A stretch of 64,000 nt of DNA from Alphaproteobacteria bacterium. Lineage in GTDB: Bacteria; Pseudomonadota; Alphaproteobacteria; CACIAM-22H2. Under the pieces are notes generated by a model that searched no databases, was not told where the DNA came from, and was given only the letters and a program-made list of their open reading frames with translations. Below, piece after piece: positions 53,112-61,912 of this stretch. Position numbers and translations under genes: made by a program. The first letter of the stretch is position 1, and each line of letters opens with the position of its first letter. The stretch covers positions 1 to 64,000 of the forward strand of contig JAFKFM010000012.1 of the NCBI GenBank assembly GCA_017308135.1, written 5' to 3'.

Positions 53112-54445
53112 GCAACCTTCCCGTTCCGTCGGCCACGCGCGCCGACCCCGCGCGCATCCGCCAATTGAGCCTCGCGATCCAGTTGGAGGAAGGCGGCCAG
53201 TCGAAGTTGATGCGCTTGGCCGTGTGGCTCGTCCTCGGCATGCTCGCCGGCGGCGTGGCCTGGGCCTCGGTCACCGAGGTGGCGCAAGTCGCGCGCGCGC
53301 CCGGCGAGGTCGTGCCGGCCGGCAACGTCATCGCCGTCCAGCATTTGGAAGGCGGCATCGTGCGCCGCGTCGACGTGCGCGAAGGCGATCTGGTCGAAGC
53401 GGGTCAGATTCTGGTCGAGATCGATCGCACGGGCGCGCTGGCCGAGCTCGATCAGATGAAGGCGCGCGAATCATCGCTGCGCTTGCAGGCCGAGCGCTTG
53501 CGCGCCTTCGCCGAAGGGCGCGGCGCCAATCTCGTTTCCGCGGGCGAAGCGGAAATGTCGCGCGACCAAGCGGCGATTCTGCGCACGCAGGAGCAATCGC
53601 GCACCAGCCAGCGCGCCGTGCTGGAACGCCAATTGGGCGCGCGCCGCCAGGATTTGACCGCGCTGGAAGGCCAGCGCGAAACGCTGCAACGCCAATTGCG
53701 CTTCATCAGCGAAGCGGCCGATATGCGCCAGAAGCTCTACGACCAGGGCCTGAATTCGCGCCTGTCGCTGCTCGACGTGCAGCGCGAGCAATCGCGCGTG
53801 CAGGGCGATATCTCGAACGCGCAAATCGGCATCGCCCGCGCGCGCGAGGCCATCGCCGAGGCCGAGCAGCGCTTGATCGAACTCGACACGCGCCTCGCCA
53901 CCGAATCGATGCGCGAATTCGGCTCGGTCACGACCGAGCTTCGCCAGATCGAGGAAACGCGCGTGCGGCTGGAAGATCGCGTCGCGCGCACGGAAGTGAA
54001 GGCGCCGGTGCGCGGGCTGGTCAAGGAACTGCGCGTGCGCTCGGAAGGGGCGGTCGCGACACCGGGTCAGACGCTGCTGGAACTCGTCCCCGTCGGGCGC
54101 GAGCTGGAGATCGAGGCGCGCGTGCAGCCTTCCGATATCGGCCAGATCCGTATCGGCCAGAGCGTCGCGGTCAAGGTCTCGACCTTCGACTTCGCGCGCT
54201 TCGGCAACGTGCCCGGCACGGTGCGGCATATCTCCGCCTCGACCTTCACCGATCCGCAAGGCCGCCCGTTCTATCGCGCGATCGTGACGCTGGAACGCGA
54301 TTACGCGGGGACCGATCCGCAGCGCAATCGCCTGGTGCCCGGCATGACGGTGCTGGCCGATATCCGCACCGACGAGCGCACGGTGCTGCGCTATCTGCTG
54401 AACCCGATCTACCGCTCGCTCGACGCCGCGTTCAGCGAGAAATAA
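53108..54445 (+). CDS. HlyD-family membrane fusion protein of the type I system
   Basis: 445 aa. One membrane anchor (about 36-55), a lipoyl half-motif (VIAVQHLEGGIVRRVDVREGD, in part), a long coiled-coil hairpin (about 110-290, QLGARRQDLTALEGQRETLQ-type heptads), the second lipoyl half (VKAPVRGLVKELRV) and beta-barrel domain LEIEARVQPSDIGQIRIGQ. It links the ABC heterodimer to a TolC-like outer membrane channel, which is not in this window. Confidence 0.93.
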   Translation: MSNLPVPSATRADPARIRQLSLAIQLEEGGQSKLMRLAVWLVLGMLAGGVAWASVTEVAQVARAPGEVVPAGNVIAVQHLEGGIVRRVDVREGDLVEAGQILVEIDRTGALAELDQMKARESSLRLQAERLRAFAEGRGANLVSAGEAEMSRDQAAILRTQEQSRTSQRAVLERQLGARRQDLTALEGQRETLQRQLRFISEAADMRQKLYDQGLNSRLSLLDVQREQSRVQGDISNAQIGIARAREAIAEAEQRLIELDTRLATESMREFGSVTTELRQIEETRVRLEDRVARTEVKAPVRGLVKELRVRSEGAVATPGQTLLELVPVGRELEIEARVQPSDIGQIRIGQSVAVKVSTFDFARFGNVPGTVRHISASTFTDPQGRPFYRAIVTLERDYAGTDPQRNRLVPGMTVLADIRTDERTVLRYLLNPIYRSLDAAFSEK

Positions 54446-55010
54446 GGCTCGCCGCGAAGATCGGACCGCCCGTCGTCGACAACCGCGCAGCGCCGTCGAT
54501 CTTCAACGCGTGCCCGGCGGGCAGTTCGAAGAACATGCCGTCGATCGTTACGCGCGCGGGATTGCCCGACGCGTAGAGCACGGTTTCGCCCGGCTTCAGC
54601 GTGACATCGCCCAGCGGCACGAACAGATCGGCGTCGAACGAATCGGCGCGATAGATCAGATTCAACACCTCGACCGGACCGTCGGCGATTTTGGCGGTGA
54701 GCTTCGTGGCACCGTCGTAGCGCACCACGTCGAACGCGCGCGACAAATCGCGATGCACGGCGCCGTCGTCGGTGTGCAGCGTCAAACCCTTGCCGCGCGT
54801 GACGACCTGCAAACGGCCGAAGCCCGACAGATCGGAGAACCGCGATTCCTCGACGATCGCGGTTTGGCCCAGGCGCCAGAGCGTGGCGGGCCAATCGCGT
54901 TCCGCCGCACCCTCGCGATAGCGCGACGCGATGTCGATCACCGCGACCTTGCCGTTGTTCCAGGTATAGCGCCCGAAGCCTTCGGGCGGCAGCGGCGTGA
55001 TGCGGGCCAT
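54432..55010 (-). CDS. HutD/Ves-family cupin-like protein
   Basis: 192 aa. WNNGKVAVIDIASRYREGA and RFSDLSGFGRLQVVTRGKG resemble the HutD family (bicupin fold), usually next to histidine utilisation genes and of unknown activity. Here there is no hut operon; the partner is a periplasmic binding protein whose stop overlaps this start (TAATG). The 3' end overlaps the convergent hlyD gene by 14 bases. Confidence 0.72.
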   Translation of the reverse strand: MARITPLPPEGFGRYTWNNGKVAVIDIASRYREGAAERDWPATLWRLGQTAIVEESRFSDLSGFGRLQVVTRGKGLTLHTDDGAVHRDLSRAFDVVRYDGATKLTAKIADGPVEVLNLIYRADSFDADLFVPLGDVTLKPGETVLYASGNPARVTIDGMFFELPAGHALKIDGAARLSTTGGPIFAASLISR

Positions 55011-56041
55011 TAAGGGGCGTTCCCTCGGATTTCGGTTTCGAAGCGGCGCAGCAAACGCGACCGCGTTTGCGGGTCGCCGAAACGGGCATGATCGTAGTCG
55101 ACGGTTTTGATCGTCGCGGGATCGGGCAAGCCTTCGGGCAACGGCGCATTCATGTTCGATGGGATCGAAAACGACATCCGCGCCTTCACGCCCAAGGCTT
55201 GCGCCGCCGCCGACAGCGCCCAATCGTGGAAGCGCTTGGCGCCGTCAAGATTGCGGGCCCCCTTCACGATCGACATGGAGCCGACCTCGAAGCTCGTGCC
55301 CTCGCACGGCGCGAACGGCACCATGTCGCGGGCCCCCTGCGCCATCTGGAACAGCGCATTGTCGAGGAACGTGATCCCGACCGGCGATTCGCCCGTGGCG
55401 ACCGAACGCGCGGGGATCGAGCCCGAACGCGCATAGGAATTCACATTGGCGTGAACCTGCTTCAAATAGGCAAAGGCGCCGTCCTCCCCCATCAGCGTCA
55501 CGACCGTGGCGAGATAGGCGTAGCCGGTACCCGACGCGGTCGGGTCGTTCGATTGGATCAGGCCCTTGAAGCGCGGGTCGGCGAGATCGGCCCAGCAGCG
55601 CGGCGGGGCGATGTTCTTGGCGCGCAAGGCCGGCGCGTTATAGGCAACCGCGAGTGCCCCCGCGATGACGCCATAGGCGCGATAGCCCGTCGCTTCCGCC
55701 TGTTCGCGCGCCCAGGGGCGTAGCTCGGCCAGACGCGGCGAGCGATAGGCTTCGGTCAACCCGTCGGCGGCGGCCTGGACATGCGGATCGCCCGTCCCGC
55801 CCCACCACACATCGATGCGCGGGCGCTGGGCTTCGGCCTTGATCTGGGCATAGGCCTCGCCGGTCGATTTGCGCAGCATGGCGACGCGCATCCCCGTTTC
55901 GCGCTCGAACTCGGTCGCCATCAGGCGGCACCATTCTTCCAGGAACGAGCAGACGAGTGCCAATTCGCCGGCCGGCGCCTGGGCGCGGGCGGGCGAGATC
56001 AGGGCGGCGGAAACGGCGAGGACGGCGATAAGGGGGCGCAT
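55010..56041 (-). CDS. Periplasmic binding protein, Fe3+/aminophosphonate-type ABC family
   Basis: 343 aa. Signal MRPLIAVLAVSAALISPARA, cleaved before QAPAG. Family features are LALVCSFLEEWCRLMATEFE, IDVWWGGTGDPHVQAAADGL, YGVIAGALAVAYN, WADLADPRFKGLIQSNDPTA and SGTGYAYLATV. Two Cys near residues 31 and 38 may form a disulfide. Permease and ATPase genes are absent here. ATG 56041 is the start that gives a proper signal peptide. Confidence 0.85.
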   Translation of the reverse strand: MRPLIAVLAVSAALISPARAQAPAGELALVCSFLEEWCRLMATEFERETGMRVAMLRKSTGEAYAQIKAEAQRPRIDVWWGGTGDPHVQAAADGLTEAYRSPRLAELRPWAREQAEATGYRAYGVIAGALAVAYNAPALRAKNIAPPRCWADLADPRFKGLIQSNDPTASGTGYAYLATVVTLMGEDGAFAYLKQVHANVNSYARSGSIPARSVATGESPVGITFLDNALFQMAQGARDMVPFAPCEGTSFEVGSMSIVKGARNLDGAKRFHDWALSAAAQALGVKARMSFSIPSNMNAPLPEGLPDPATIKTVDYDHARFGDPQTRSRLLRRFETEIRGNAP

Positions 56042-56126
56042 TTCCAACTCTAGCGCTGGGGGACTGAAGCGAGCATGATGCCGCTCGCCAAAGGCTCGGA
56101 ACAGCCCCAAGAGTGGAATATCGCCC

Positions 56127-56522
56127 ATGCCCGCGACGCGCGTGAAGCAAGTGAATGGATACAAGACCGGCCAGAAGGGCAAACGCCCCTGGGGAAATTG
56201 GCGCGTGACCGATACGGGCGACGGCTTCGCGGTCAAACGCATCGAGGTTTCGCCCGGCCATCGCCTGTCGTTGCAGCGCCATGAAGGCCGCACCGAACGC
56301 TGGGTCGTGGTCGCGGGCGAAGGCAAGGTCACGCTCGGCACGCGCAGCAAGCGCTTGGGCGTGGGCGGCACGGTGGTGATCCCGCGCAAGACCGTCCATC
56401 GGTTGGAGAACGACCGCAAAGCGCCGCTGGTGCTGATCGAAATCCAATACGGTCCGCGCCTGGAAGAATCGGATATCGAACGCCTGTCCGACGATTACGC
56501 GCGCGCGCCCAAGCGGCGCTAA
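56127..56522 (+). CDS. Mannose-6-phosphate isomerase-like cupin
   Basis: 131 aa. Resembles the C-terminal cupin of type II phosphomannose isomerase/GDP-mannose pyrophosphorylase: RPWGNWRVTDTGDGFAVKRI, VSPGHRLSLQRHEGRTERWVVV and GTVVIPRKTVHRLEN. It is the cupin alone, without the pyrophosphorylase domain. Divergent from the binding protein; 8 bp upstream of the TRAP genes, so perhaps in their operon. Confidence 0.78.
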   Translation: MPATRVKQVNGYKTGQKGKRPWGNWRVTDTGDGFAVKRIEVSPGHRLSLQRHEGRTERWVVVAGEGKVTLGTRSKRLGVGGTVVIPRKTVHRLENDRKAPLVLIEIQYGPRLEESDIERLSDDYARAPKRR

Positions 56523-56530
56523 CCGGGGCG

Positions 56531-58357
56531 ATGCGCAAGGCGGCGACACGGCTGCTCGACGCGCTCGATGCGGGGCTGGGCGCCGCCGCCGTCTTCTGCC
56601 TGGTCGCCATCGCCGCGACGACGCTGGCGGGCGTGATCTCGCGCTATATCTTCGCCGCATCGCTGACCTGGACCGGCGAAGCGGGCCAGTGGCTTTTCAT
56701 CTACCTGATCTTCCTGGGCGTGCCGCTTGCCCATCGCAGTCGCTTGCATATCGCCATCGGCGGCTTCGAAAAACTTCTGCCGCCGCGCGCGCGCAAAATC
56801 CATCAAGTCCTGATCGACGCCGCCGTCGCCTATACGACGATCGTGCTGATGACCGGCGCGCAGGAATTGCTCGATCTGATCGGCGGCAAATCCACCGCCC
56901 TCGCCTTGCCCGCTTGGCTGCAATATGCGGGCATTCCGGCGAGCTGCGTGGCGGGCTTGCTGTATATCGCTTTGCGCGATCTCGACCGCGACGCGGGCCG
57001 TTATCTCGGCGCGTTGGGCGTCGCTTTGGGCGCCGCGTTCCACTTGGCCGCCGATTTGATCGCGTTGCCGCCGATCGCCCCGCTGACGATGCTGATCGTC
57101 GTGTTCCTGGGCGGCATGGCGCTCGGCATGCCCATCGCCTTCGCGATGTTGCTGTCGGTTTTCTTGGCCGATCTATCGGCGGGCGTGCTGCCGCCCGCCG
57201 CCATCGCGCAAAACGTCGTGCGCGGATCGGGGCAGTTCCTGCTGCTGGCGATTCCGCTGTTCCTGCTGGCGGGCGCGTTGATGGATGTGGGCGGCCTCGC
57301 CAAACGCCTGATCGATTTCGCGCATACGCTGGTGCGCCACATGCGCGCAGGCCTTGCACAGGTCACCATCGTCGCCGCGACGCTTTATGGCGGCGTGTCG
57401 GGATCGTCCAACGCCAACGCCGCGCTCAACGCGCGCCTCATGTATCCCGCGATGGTGAAGGACGGCTACAAGCCGCCTTTCGCCGCCGCCGTATGCGCCG
57501 CCGCGTCGATGACCGACAACATCATCCCGCCGTCGGTCGGCATGCTGATCGTCGGGGCGGCCACCGGCATTTCGGTCGGTCAGATGTTCGTCGCCGGCAT
57601 TGTGCCCGGCCTGTTATTCGCGGGCGCCTTGATGCTGGCGGTGTGGGCGGTCGCACGCATGCGCGGCTACAAAGCCAACGCGCCGCGCGCCAGCTGGGCC
57701 GAACGCGGCCACGCGATGGCCGCCGCGATCCCGGTCATTTTGCTGGCGGTGTTCATCGTCGCCACGCTGCGTTTGGGCATCGCCACGCCGACCGAGACGG
57801 GGGCGATGGCCGTGGCTTTCGCCTTCATCGCCGGGCTGTGGCTCAAGCGCGGCCTGTCGCCCGCCGAATTGTGGCGGAGTTTGCGCCAGACCGCGCTCGA
57901 TTCCGCGATGATCGGTTTGCTGATCGGTGCGGCGACGCCCTTCGGCTTCGTGCTGACGACCGAACATGTCCCGCAGGCGATCGTGGAATTCGGCGAGACG
58001 TGGCTCGTCCAGAAATGGGTGATGTTACTTTTTCTAAACGGGGTTTTACTTCTTGCCGGCATGGTGATGGATATCGGCGCGGCGATGCTGATTTTCGCGC
58101 CCCTCTTCCTGCCGCTGACGACGCGCTTCGGCGTCGAGCCCGTGCATTTCGCGCTGATCGTCATCTGCAATCTGATGATCGGCGGGCTGAAGCCGCCTTT
58201 CGGCATCCTCGCCTTCATCGTCGCGACGATCACGCGTCTGCCGGTGATGGCGGTCTTCATGGCGCTGATACCGTTTTTGATTGCGTTGCTGGCAGCCCTG
58301 CTCCTCGTCACTTACATTCCCGCGATCACGATGGGTCTGCTATGGCTGGGCCTGTAG
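56531..58357 (+). CDS. TRAP transporter fused small-large permease (DctQM)
   Basis: 608 aa. Residues 1-155 are DctQ-like (SLTWTGEAGQWLFIYLIFLG, RSRLHIAIG); residues about 180-608 are DctM (YGGVSGSSNANAALNARLM, CAAASMTDNIIPPSVGMLIVG, GGLKPPFGILAFIV). The fusion resembles SiaQM-type systems. The start codon and site are uncertain; ATG 56531 lies 8 bases after the cupin stop. Confidence 0.9.
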   Translation: MRKAATRLLDALDAGLGAAAVFCLVAIAATTLAGVISRYIFAASLTWTGEAGQWLFIYLIFLGVPLAHRSRLHIAIGGFEKLLPPRARKIHQVLIDAAVAYTTIVLMTGAQELLDLIGGKSTALALPAWLQYAGIPASCVAGLLYIALRDLDRDAGRYLGALGVALGAAFHLAADLIALPPIAPLTMLIVVFLGGMALGMPIAFAMLLSVFLADLSAGVLPPAAIAQNVVRGSGQFLLLAIPLFLLAGALMDVGGLAKRLIDFAHTLVRHMRAGLAQVTIVAATLYGGVSGSSNANAALNARLMYPAMVKDGYKPPFAAAVCAAASMTDNIIPPSVGMLIVGAATGISVGQMFVAGIVPGLLFAGALMLAVWAVARMRGYKANAPRASWAERGHAMAAAIPVILLAVFIVATLRLGIATPTETGAMAVAFAFIAGLWLKRGLSPAELWRSLRQTALDSAMIGLLIGAATPFGFVLTTEHVPQAIVEFGETWLVQKWVMLLFLNGVLLLAGMVMDIGAAMLIFAPLFLPLTTRFGVEPVHFALIVICNLMIGGLKPPFGILAFIVATITRLPVMAVFMALIPFLIALLAALLLVTYIPAITMGLLWLGL

Positions 58358-58367
58358 GGAGACGAAG

Positions 58368-59351
58368 ATGACGAAACTGACCCGCCGCCAGGCCGCCTTC
58401 GGCGCCGCTCTCACCCTTCTCGCCGCCCCGGCGATCGCGCAAACGCGCGCCAACGCCGTTCGCGTCGGCGTGGTCCAGCCCGAAGGGGCGCCCAATACGC
58501 AGATGTGGCGCCGCTTCGCGGAGCTTGCGAAGGAACGCACCGCCGGCACGGTCGATCTGCAAATCTTCCCGTCGGGCCAGTTGGGCGGCGAGCGGGAGAA
58601 TGCCGAAGGCATGCGCCTGGGCTCGATCCAGGCGGCGGATTCGACCCTCGCCGCCTTGTCGCAATGGGTGCCCGAAGGCCAGATCTTCGACATGCCCTTC
58701 GTGTTCCGCGATTGGGACCATGTCGACAAGGTGATGCAAGGCCCGATCGGCGAACGCTACAAAGCGCTCTATCGCGCGCAAGGTTTCGAGGTCGCGTCGT
58801 TCTTCTCCTACGGCGCGCGGCATTTGCTGTCGCGCCAGCCGGTGACGAGCGTGGGCGACGTCGACGGTAAAACAATGCGCGTGCTGCAAAGCCCGCTGCA
58901 TATCGCGATCTGGCGCAATCTCGGCGCCAATCCGACGCCGATCCCGATCACAGAAACCTATAACGCGCTGGCGACCGGTGTTGCCGATCTGATGGATCTG
59001 ACCAAGGGCCCGATCGAAACGCTGCGGCTTTACGAAGTCGCCCCCCATCTGACCGAGACCGGCCATATCTGGTCGGTCGGCGCCATCGTGTTCTCGCGCC
59101 GCTATTGGGATCGCCTGCCGGCCGAACAGCGCACGGCTTTGGGCGAAATCGCCGGCGAGATGGCCGCCTTCATCAACGGCCTGCACAAGGAACAGGAAGC
59201 CGCCGCCGTGACGCGCATGTCGCAAAAGGGCATGAAGGTCCACAAAGTGGACGAAGCCCCGTGGCGCGACGCGATGAAGCCGATTTGGGAGGCCGAGGCG
59301 CCGAAATTCGGCGGGCTCGCGGCGCTCAACGAAATCGTCGAGACGAAATGA
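58368..59351 (+). CDS. TRAP transporter periplasmic binding protein, DctP family
   Basis: 327 aa. Signal TKLTRRQAAFGAALTLLAAP ending AIAQ. Features are GTVDLQIFPSGQLGGEREN, DGKTMRVLQSPLHIAIWRNL (ligand-carboxylate Arg) and TPIPITETYNALATGVADLM. GGGAGACGAAG gives a strong ribosome site. The gene order QM-P differs from the P-Q-M order at 20.7-23.5 kb, so the two systems are not recent copies. Confidence 0.9.
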   Translation: MTKLTRRQAAFGAALTLLAAPAIAQTRANAVRVGVVQPEGAPNTQMWRRFAELAKERTAGTVDLQIFPSGQLGGERENAEGMRLGSIQAADSTLAALSQWVPEGQIFDMPFVFRDWDHVDKVMQGPIGERYKALYRAQGFEVASFFSYGARHLLSRQPVTSVGDVDGKTMRVLQSPLHIAIWRNLGANPTPIPITETYNALATGVADLMDLTKGPIETLRLYEVAPHLTETGHIWSVGAIVFSRRYWDRLPAEQRTALGEIAGEMAAFINGLHKEQEAAAVTRMSQKGMKVHKVDEAPWRDAMKPIWEAEAPKFGGLAALNEIVETK

Positions 59352-60196
59352 GCGTCACGGTCTTCGCCGCCGTCCTCGCTTCCGCGCTGATCCACGCGAC
59401 GTGGAACGCTTTGATCAAGGCCGACGGCGATCGGCTGGCGGGGCTCGTCGCCATGTCGGCGACGCAGATCGTGCTGTCGCTGATCCTGCTGGCGAACGCG
59501 CCGCCGCTCGCCGTCGAGGCCTGGCCGTTCATTCTCGGCAGCGGCATTCTCAGCACCGCCTATCTGATCGTGTTGCAGCACGCCTATCGCAGCGGCGATT
59601 TCAGCCAAGTCTATCCGCTGGCGCGGGGTACTGCGCCGTTGATCGTCGCCGCCGTATCGGTGACGGCGCTGGGCGAAACGCTGTCGCTGGGCGCCAAGAT
59701 CGCGATCCTGCTGATTTCGGCGGGCATCGCCAGCCTGGCGCTGGCGCGCCGCAAGGGCGAGATCATGCGTAACAAGGCGCCGATCCTGTGGGCGCTGTTC
59801 GCCGGCTGCATCATCGGCTGCTACACGCTGGTCGACGGCATCGGCGTGCGCGTCGCGGGCAATGTCGACGGCTATATGGCGTGGATGATGCTGCTGACCG
59901 CGTCGCTGACCGTGATCAGCGCGACCATCTTGCGCGGGGTGCGCACCCCTTGGCCGCCGTTGCGCGCGCTGCGCATGGGTTCGGCGGCGGGCGCGCTCAG
60001 CTTCGTCTCCGCCTGGGTCGTGATGTGGGCGATGGCCAACGCGCCGCTGGCGCTGGTGTCGGCCTTGCGGGAGACCGGGATCGTGTTCGCCGCGATCATC
60101 GCCGTGACGGTGATGAAGGAAAAACTCGATCTGGCGCGCGCCGCCTCGATCGCCTCGACGCTGACGGGTACGGCGCTGCTGAAACTCGTGCGCTGA
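59348..60196 (+). CDS. EamA/DMT-family permease
   Basis: 282 aa with ten hydrophobic helices in two EamA halves. SALIHATWNALIKADGDRL and FSQVYPLARGTAPLIVA are typical of the RhaT/EamA branch that moves amino acids or metabolites. It overlaps the dctP stop (ATGA). The original phosphatase gene started 26 bp after its stop, so an operon with that gene existed before the insertion described below. Confidence 0.88.
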   Translation: MSVTVFAAVLASALIHATWNALIKADGDRLAGLVAMSATQIVLSLILLANAPPLAVEAWPFILGSGILSTAYLIVLQHAYRSGDFSQVYPLARGTAPLIVAAVSVTALGETLSLGAKIAILLISAGIASLALARRKGEIMRNKAPILWALFAGCIIGCYTLVDGIGVRVAGNVDGYMAWMMLLTASLTVISATILRGVRTPWPPLRALRMGSAAGALSFVSAWVVMWAMANAPLALVSALRETGIVFAAIIAVTVMKEKLDLARAASIASTLTGTALLKLVR

Positions 60197-60222
60197 CCGG
60201 GTTTCGCGCTATAGAAAGGGGC

Positions 60223-60384
60223 ATGTCCCCCGTCGATACAGCCTTCGTCGCCCGCATTTCCCAAACGATCGCCGAGATCGGCAAACGCGCCATTCTGCCG
60301 CGTTTCCAAGCGCTGGCCGCGCACGAGATCGACCTGAAAGGCCCGGACGACTACGTCACCGCCGCCGACCTCGAGGCCCAATAA
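60223..60384 (+). pseudogene. 5' remnant of the inositol-monophosphatase-family gene
   Basis: ATG 60223 to TAA 60382-60384, 53 codons. From the ninth codon onward (VARISQTIAEIGKR...) it is identical to the start of the intact gene at 61913-62044, then it runs into CAA-TAA at the junction with low-GC DNA. It retains the native N-terminus MSPVDTAF. It lacks all catalytic motifs, so it is a disrupted copy. Confidence 0.9.
60247..60378 (+). repeat. 132-bp direct repeat, left copy
   Basis: Matches 61913-62044 base for base over all 132 positions (offset 1666). It lies inside the 5' remnant of the phosphatase gene. Confidence 0.95.
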
Positions 60385-61912
60385 CTTAAGCTTAGCAACA
60401 TCACAACAGGCTGCCATACTTTGCAGAAACCCAAAGCCTCCATTGAGATCAAAATACTTTGGATTACTCCGAATTGACGCCCATGCCGTTATTCCAAAAT
60501 TCCCGATAGGCATTTGAACATATTAATTCCATTACTTTCACACCTCAAAATACTCTCTCTATAACTCTCCACATAAGTTGGTGTGACCCCAAACACTTGG
60601 GCAACCTCTCGGTCGGGGCTTTTCGACGCAAACGCTTTTGACAGCTCAGTTGCCGCGCGAAAATCGACGCCGCGGCCTCCTAGAACAGTTGCCGTATCTC
60701 TAATCGCTGACGAACTAATTGGAGATGGAACCGGAACGTCAAAAGACTTGGGGACCACGCTTGAGCGGAGTGCTGGGACACTTTTTGCCGGCCGAATCGC
60801 ATTCACGACAAATGCCAAGTGAGAGTTTTGGACATCGAAGTAGTTCGCACCAGATTGACAGTCTTGACCTGAAGTCTTGACTGACGCTTTCAGTCCAAAC
60901 GAAGGGCGCAATGTGGAAGAAAAGCAGTAATTATCGATATTTCCTATATCAACATACCCCGCGAGCGATGGATTTGGAGCAGCTAATAAAATCGCCTTTG
61001 TTCCTGTTCGTTCAAAATCTGATGAACATGTCCCTTCGGAAATATTCATTACAATCTGAGCGGACAGAGCTTCACCTTCGCTAGCTGCTTGAGAAAGCAG
61101 TGGGCTGAAGACGCTATTTACATAAGCTGTTGCAACAGCGTAAGCGGATACAAATGGATTCACTGGTAATGCAAGAGATTTCGTTGCGTCAATCGCGCCG
61201 GTGAGAACTTGCGCAGCAACACTTTTCCCTTGCGTACGAAAAATTCCAACCTGAAGAGTTATTGTAGAAAAGTTGTTTGTGCCGTTCGTTAGCGCAAATC
61301 GACTGAGAAGATTTTCCTCTTGCGCTAACTGTATTTGACCAGACCCAAACTGATTGACCGGTTGCTTCATTGCTTTAGCAAAAGAAGCGACCCGCTTATC
61401 GTCGGAACTCGACCCTTCCACTTTGGCAACTAAAGAAACGCCAAGCTCTCGATCTTCAATTAACCCAAGCCAGCGCGACTGCTTTTCAAGGATGACACGA
61501 CGCAATGTGACAGTAACTTGGTCTTGTTGTCCGATGCATGTCCCGGTACCCAGCCCATCATCCAACCGGATGATTCTGGCCCCCTGCGCTGGCGATTGGG
61601 CAGCAGATTCCGACACACTACTAAGAATGGAAAACAAGGTGACTGTTAAAAGGGCCAAATACTGCGACAATCTACGCATGCTCGCCCCCATAAAGATTAG
61701 ATTACTACAATAGAATAATCTATTATCTAAAATTAAGACAATAGAATTTATCTTCAATTTGAGAACTATATAGGAATCAAAGATAGTTATCTGATGCAGA
61801 CTTACCTTGATGCGCCAACTGCTATCTCTTGGTTTGATTAGTGTCGCAAGGTCATGATACATTTAAGAAAATGTCAAAATCTATGTCAGCCAATGTCATC
61901 GACGCTAAGTTA
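60379..61912. mobile_element. 1534-bp low-GC insert between the direct repeats
   Basis: Sequence between the two repeat copies. One line counted by hand (61081-61140) has 29 G+C in 60, against clearly higher values in the flanks; 61680-61870 is still more AT-rich. It contains one minus-strand gene (60489-61679) and no recognisable integrase, transposase or terminal inverted repeat. Its right end supplies a start codon and ten new codons to the phosphatase gene. Whether it is truly mobile is an inference. Confidence 0.7.
60489..61679 (-). CDS. Unknown secreted protein carried by the low-GC insert
   Basis: 396 aa. MRRLSQYLALLTVTLFSILS with cleavage near ESAAQ is a Sec signal peptide. The mature protein is Ser/Thr/Asn-rich with five or six Cys (GTCIGQQ, GTCSSDFE, NYCFSS, GQDCQSG, RCESNG, FKCLSG), suggesting disulfides and a periplasmic or extracellular site. 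No domain recognised. Base composition and codon use (AAT, TTA, AAA frequent) differ from all neighbours, a sign of transfer. ATG 61679 is preferred: it has GGGGGCGAGC just upstream, and longer in-frame starts give no sensible N-terminus. Confidence 0.72.
   Translation of the reverse strand: MRRLSQYLALLTVTLFSILSSVSESAAQSPAQGARIIRLDDGLGTGTCIGQQDQVTVTLRRVILEKQSRWLGLIEDRELGVSLVAKVEGSSSDDKRVASFAKAMKQPVNQFGSGQIQLAQEENLLSRFALTNGTNNFSTITLQVGIFRTQGKSVAAQVLTGAIDATKSLALPVNPFVSAYAVATAYVNSVFSPLLSQAASEGEALSAQIVMNISEGTCSSDFERTGTKAILLAAPNPSLAGYVDIGNIDNYCFSSTLRPSFGLKASVKTSGQDCQSGANYFDVQNSHLAFVVNAIRPAKSVPALRSSVVPKSFDVPVPSPISSSAIRDTATVLGGRGVDFRAATELSKAFASKSPDREVAQVFGVTPTYVESYRESILRCESNGINMFKCLSGILE

Noticed and set aside
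60379..61912. Insertion sequence or integron cassette
   Set aside because: No transposase, integrase, terminal inverted repeats or attC-like structure; the 132-bp duplication is far too long for an IS target duplication.
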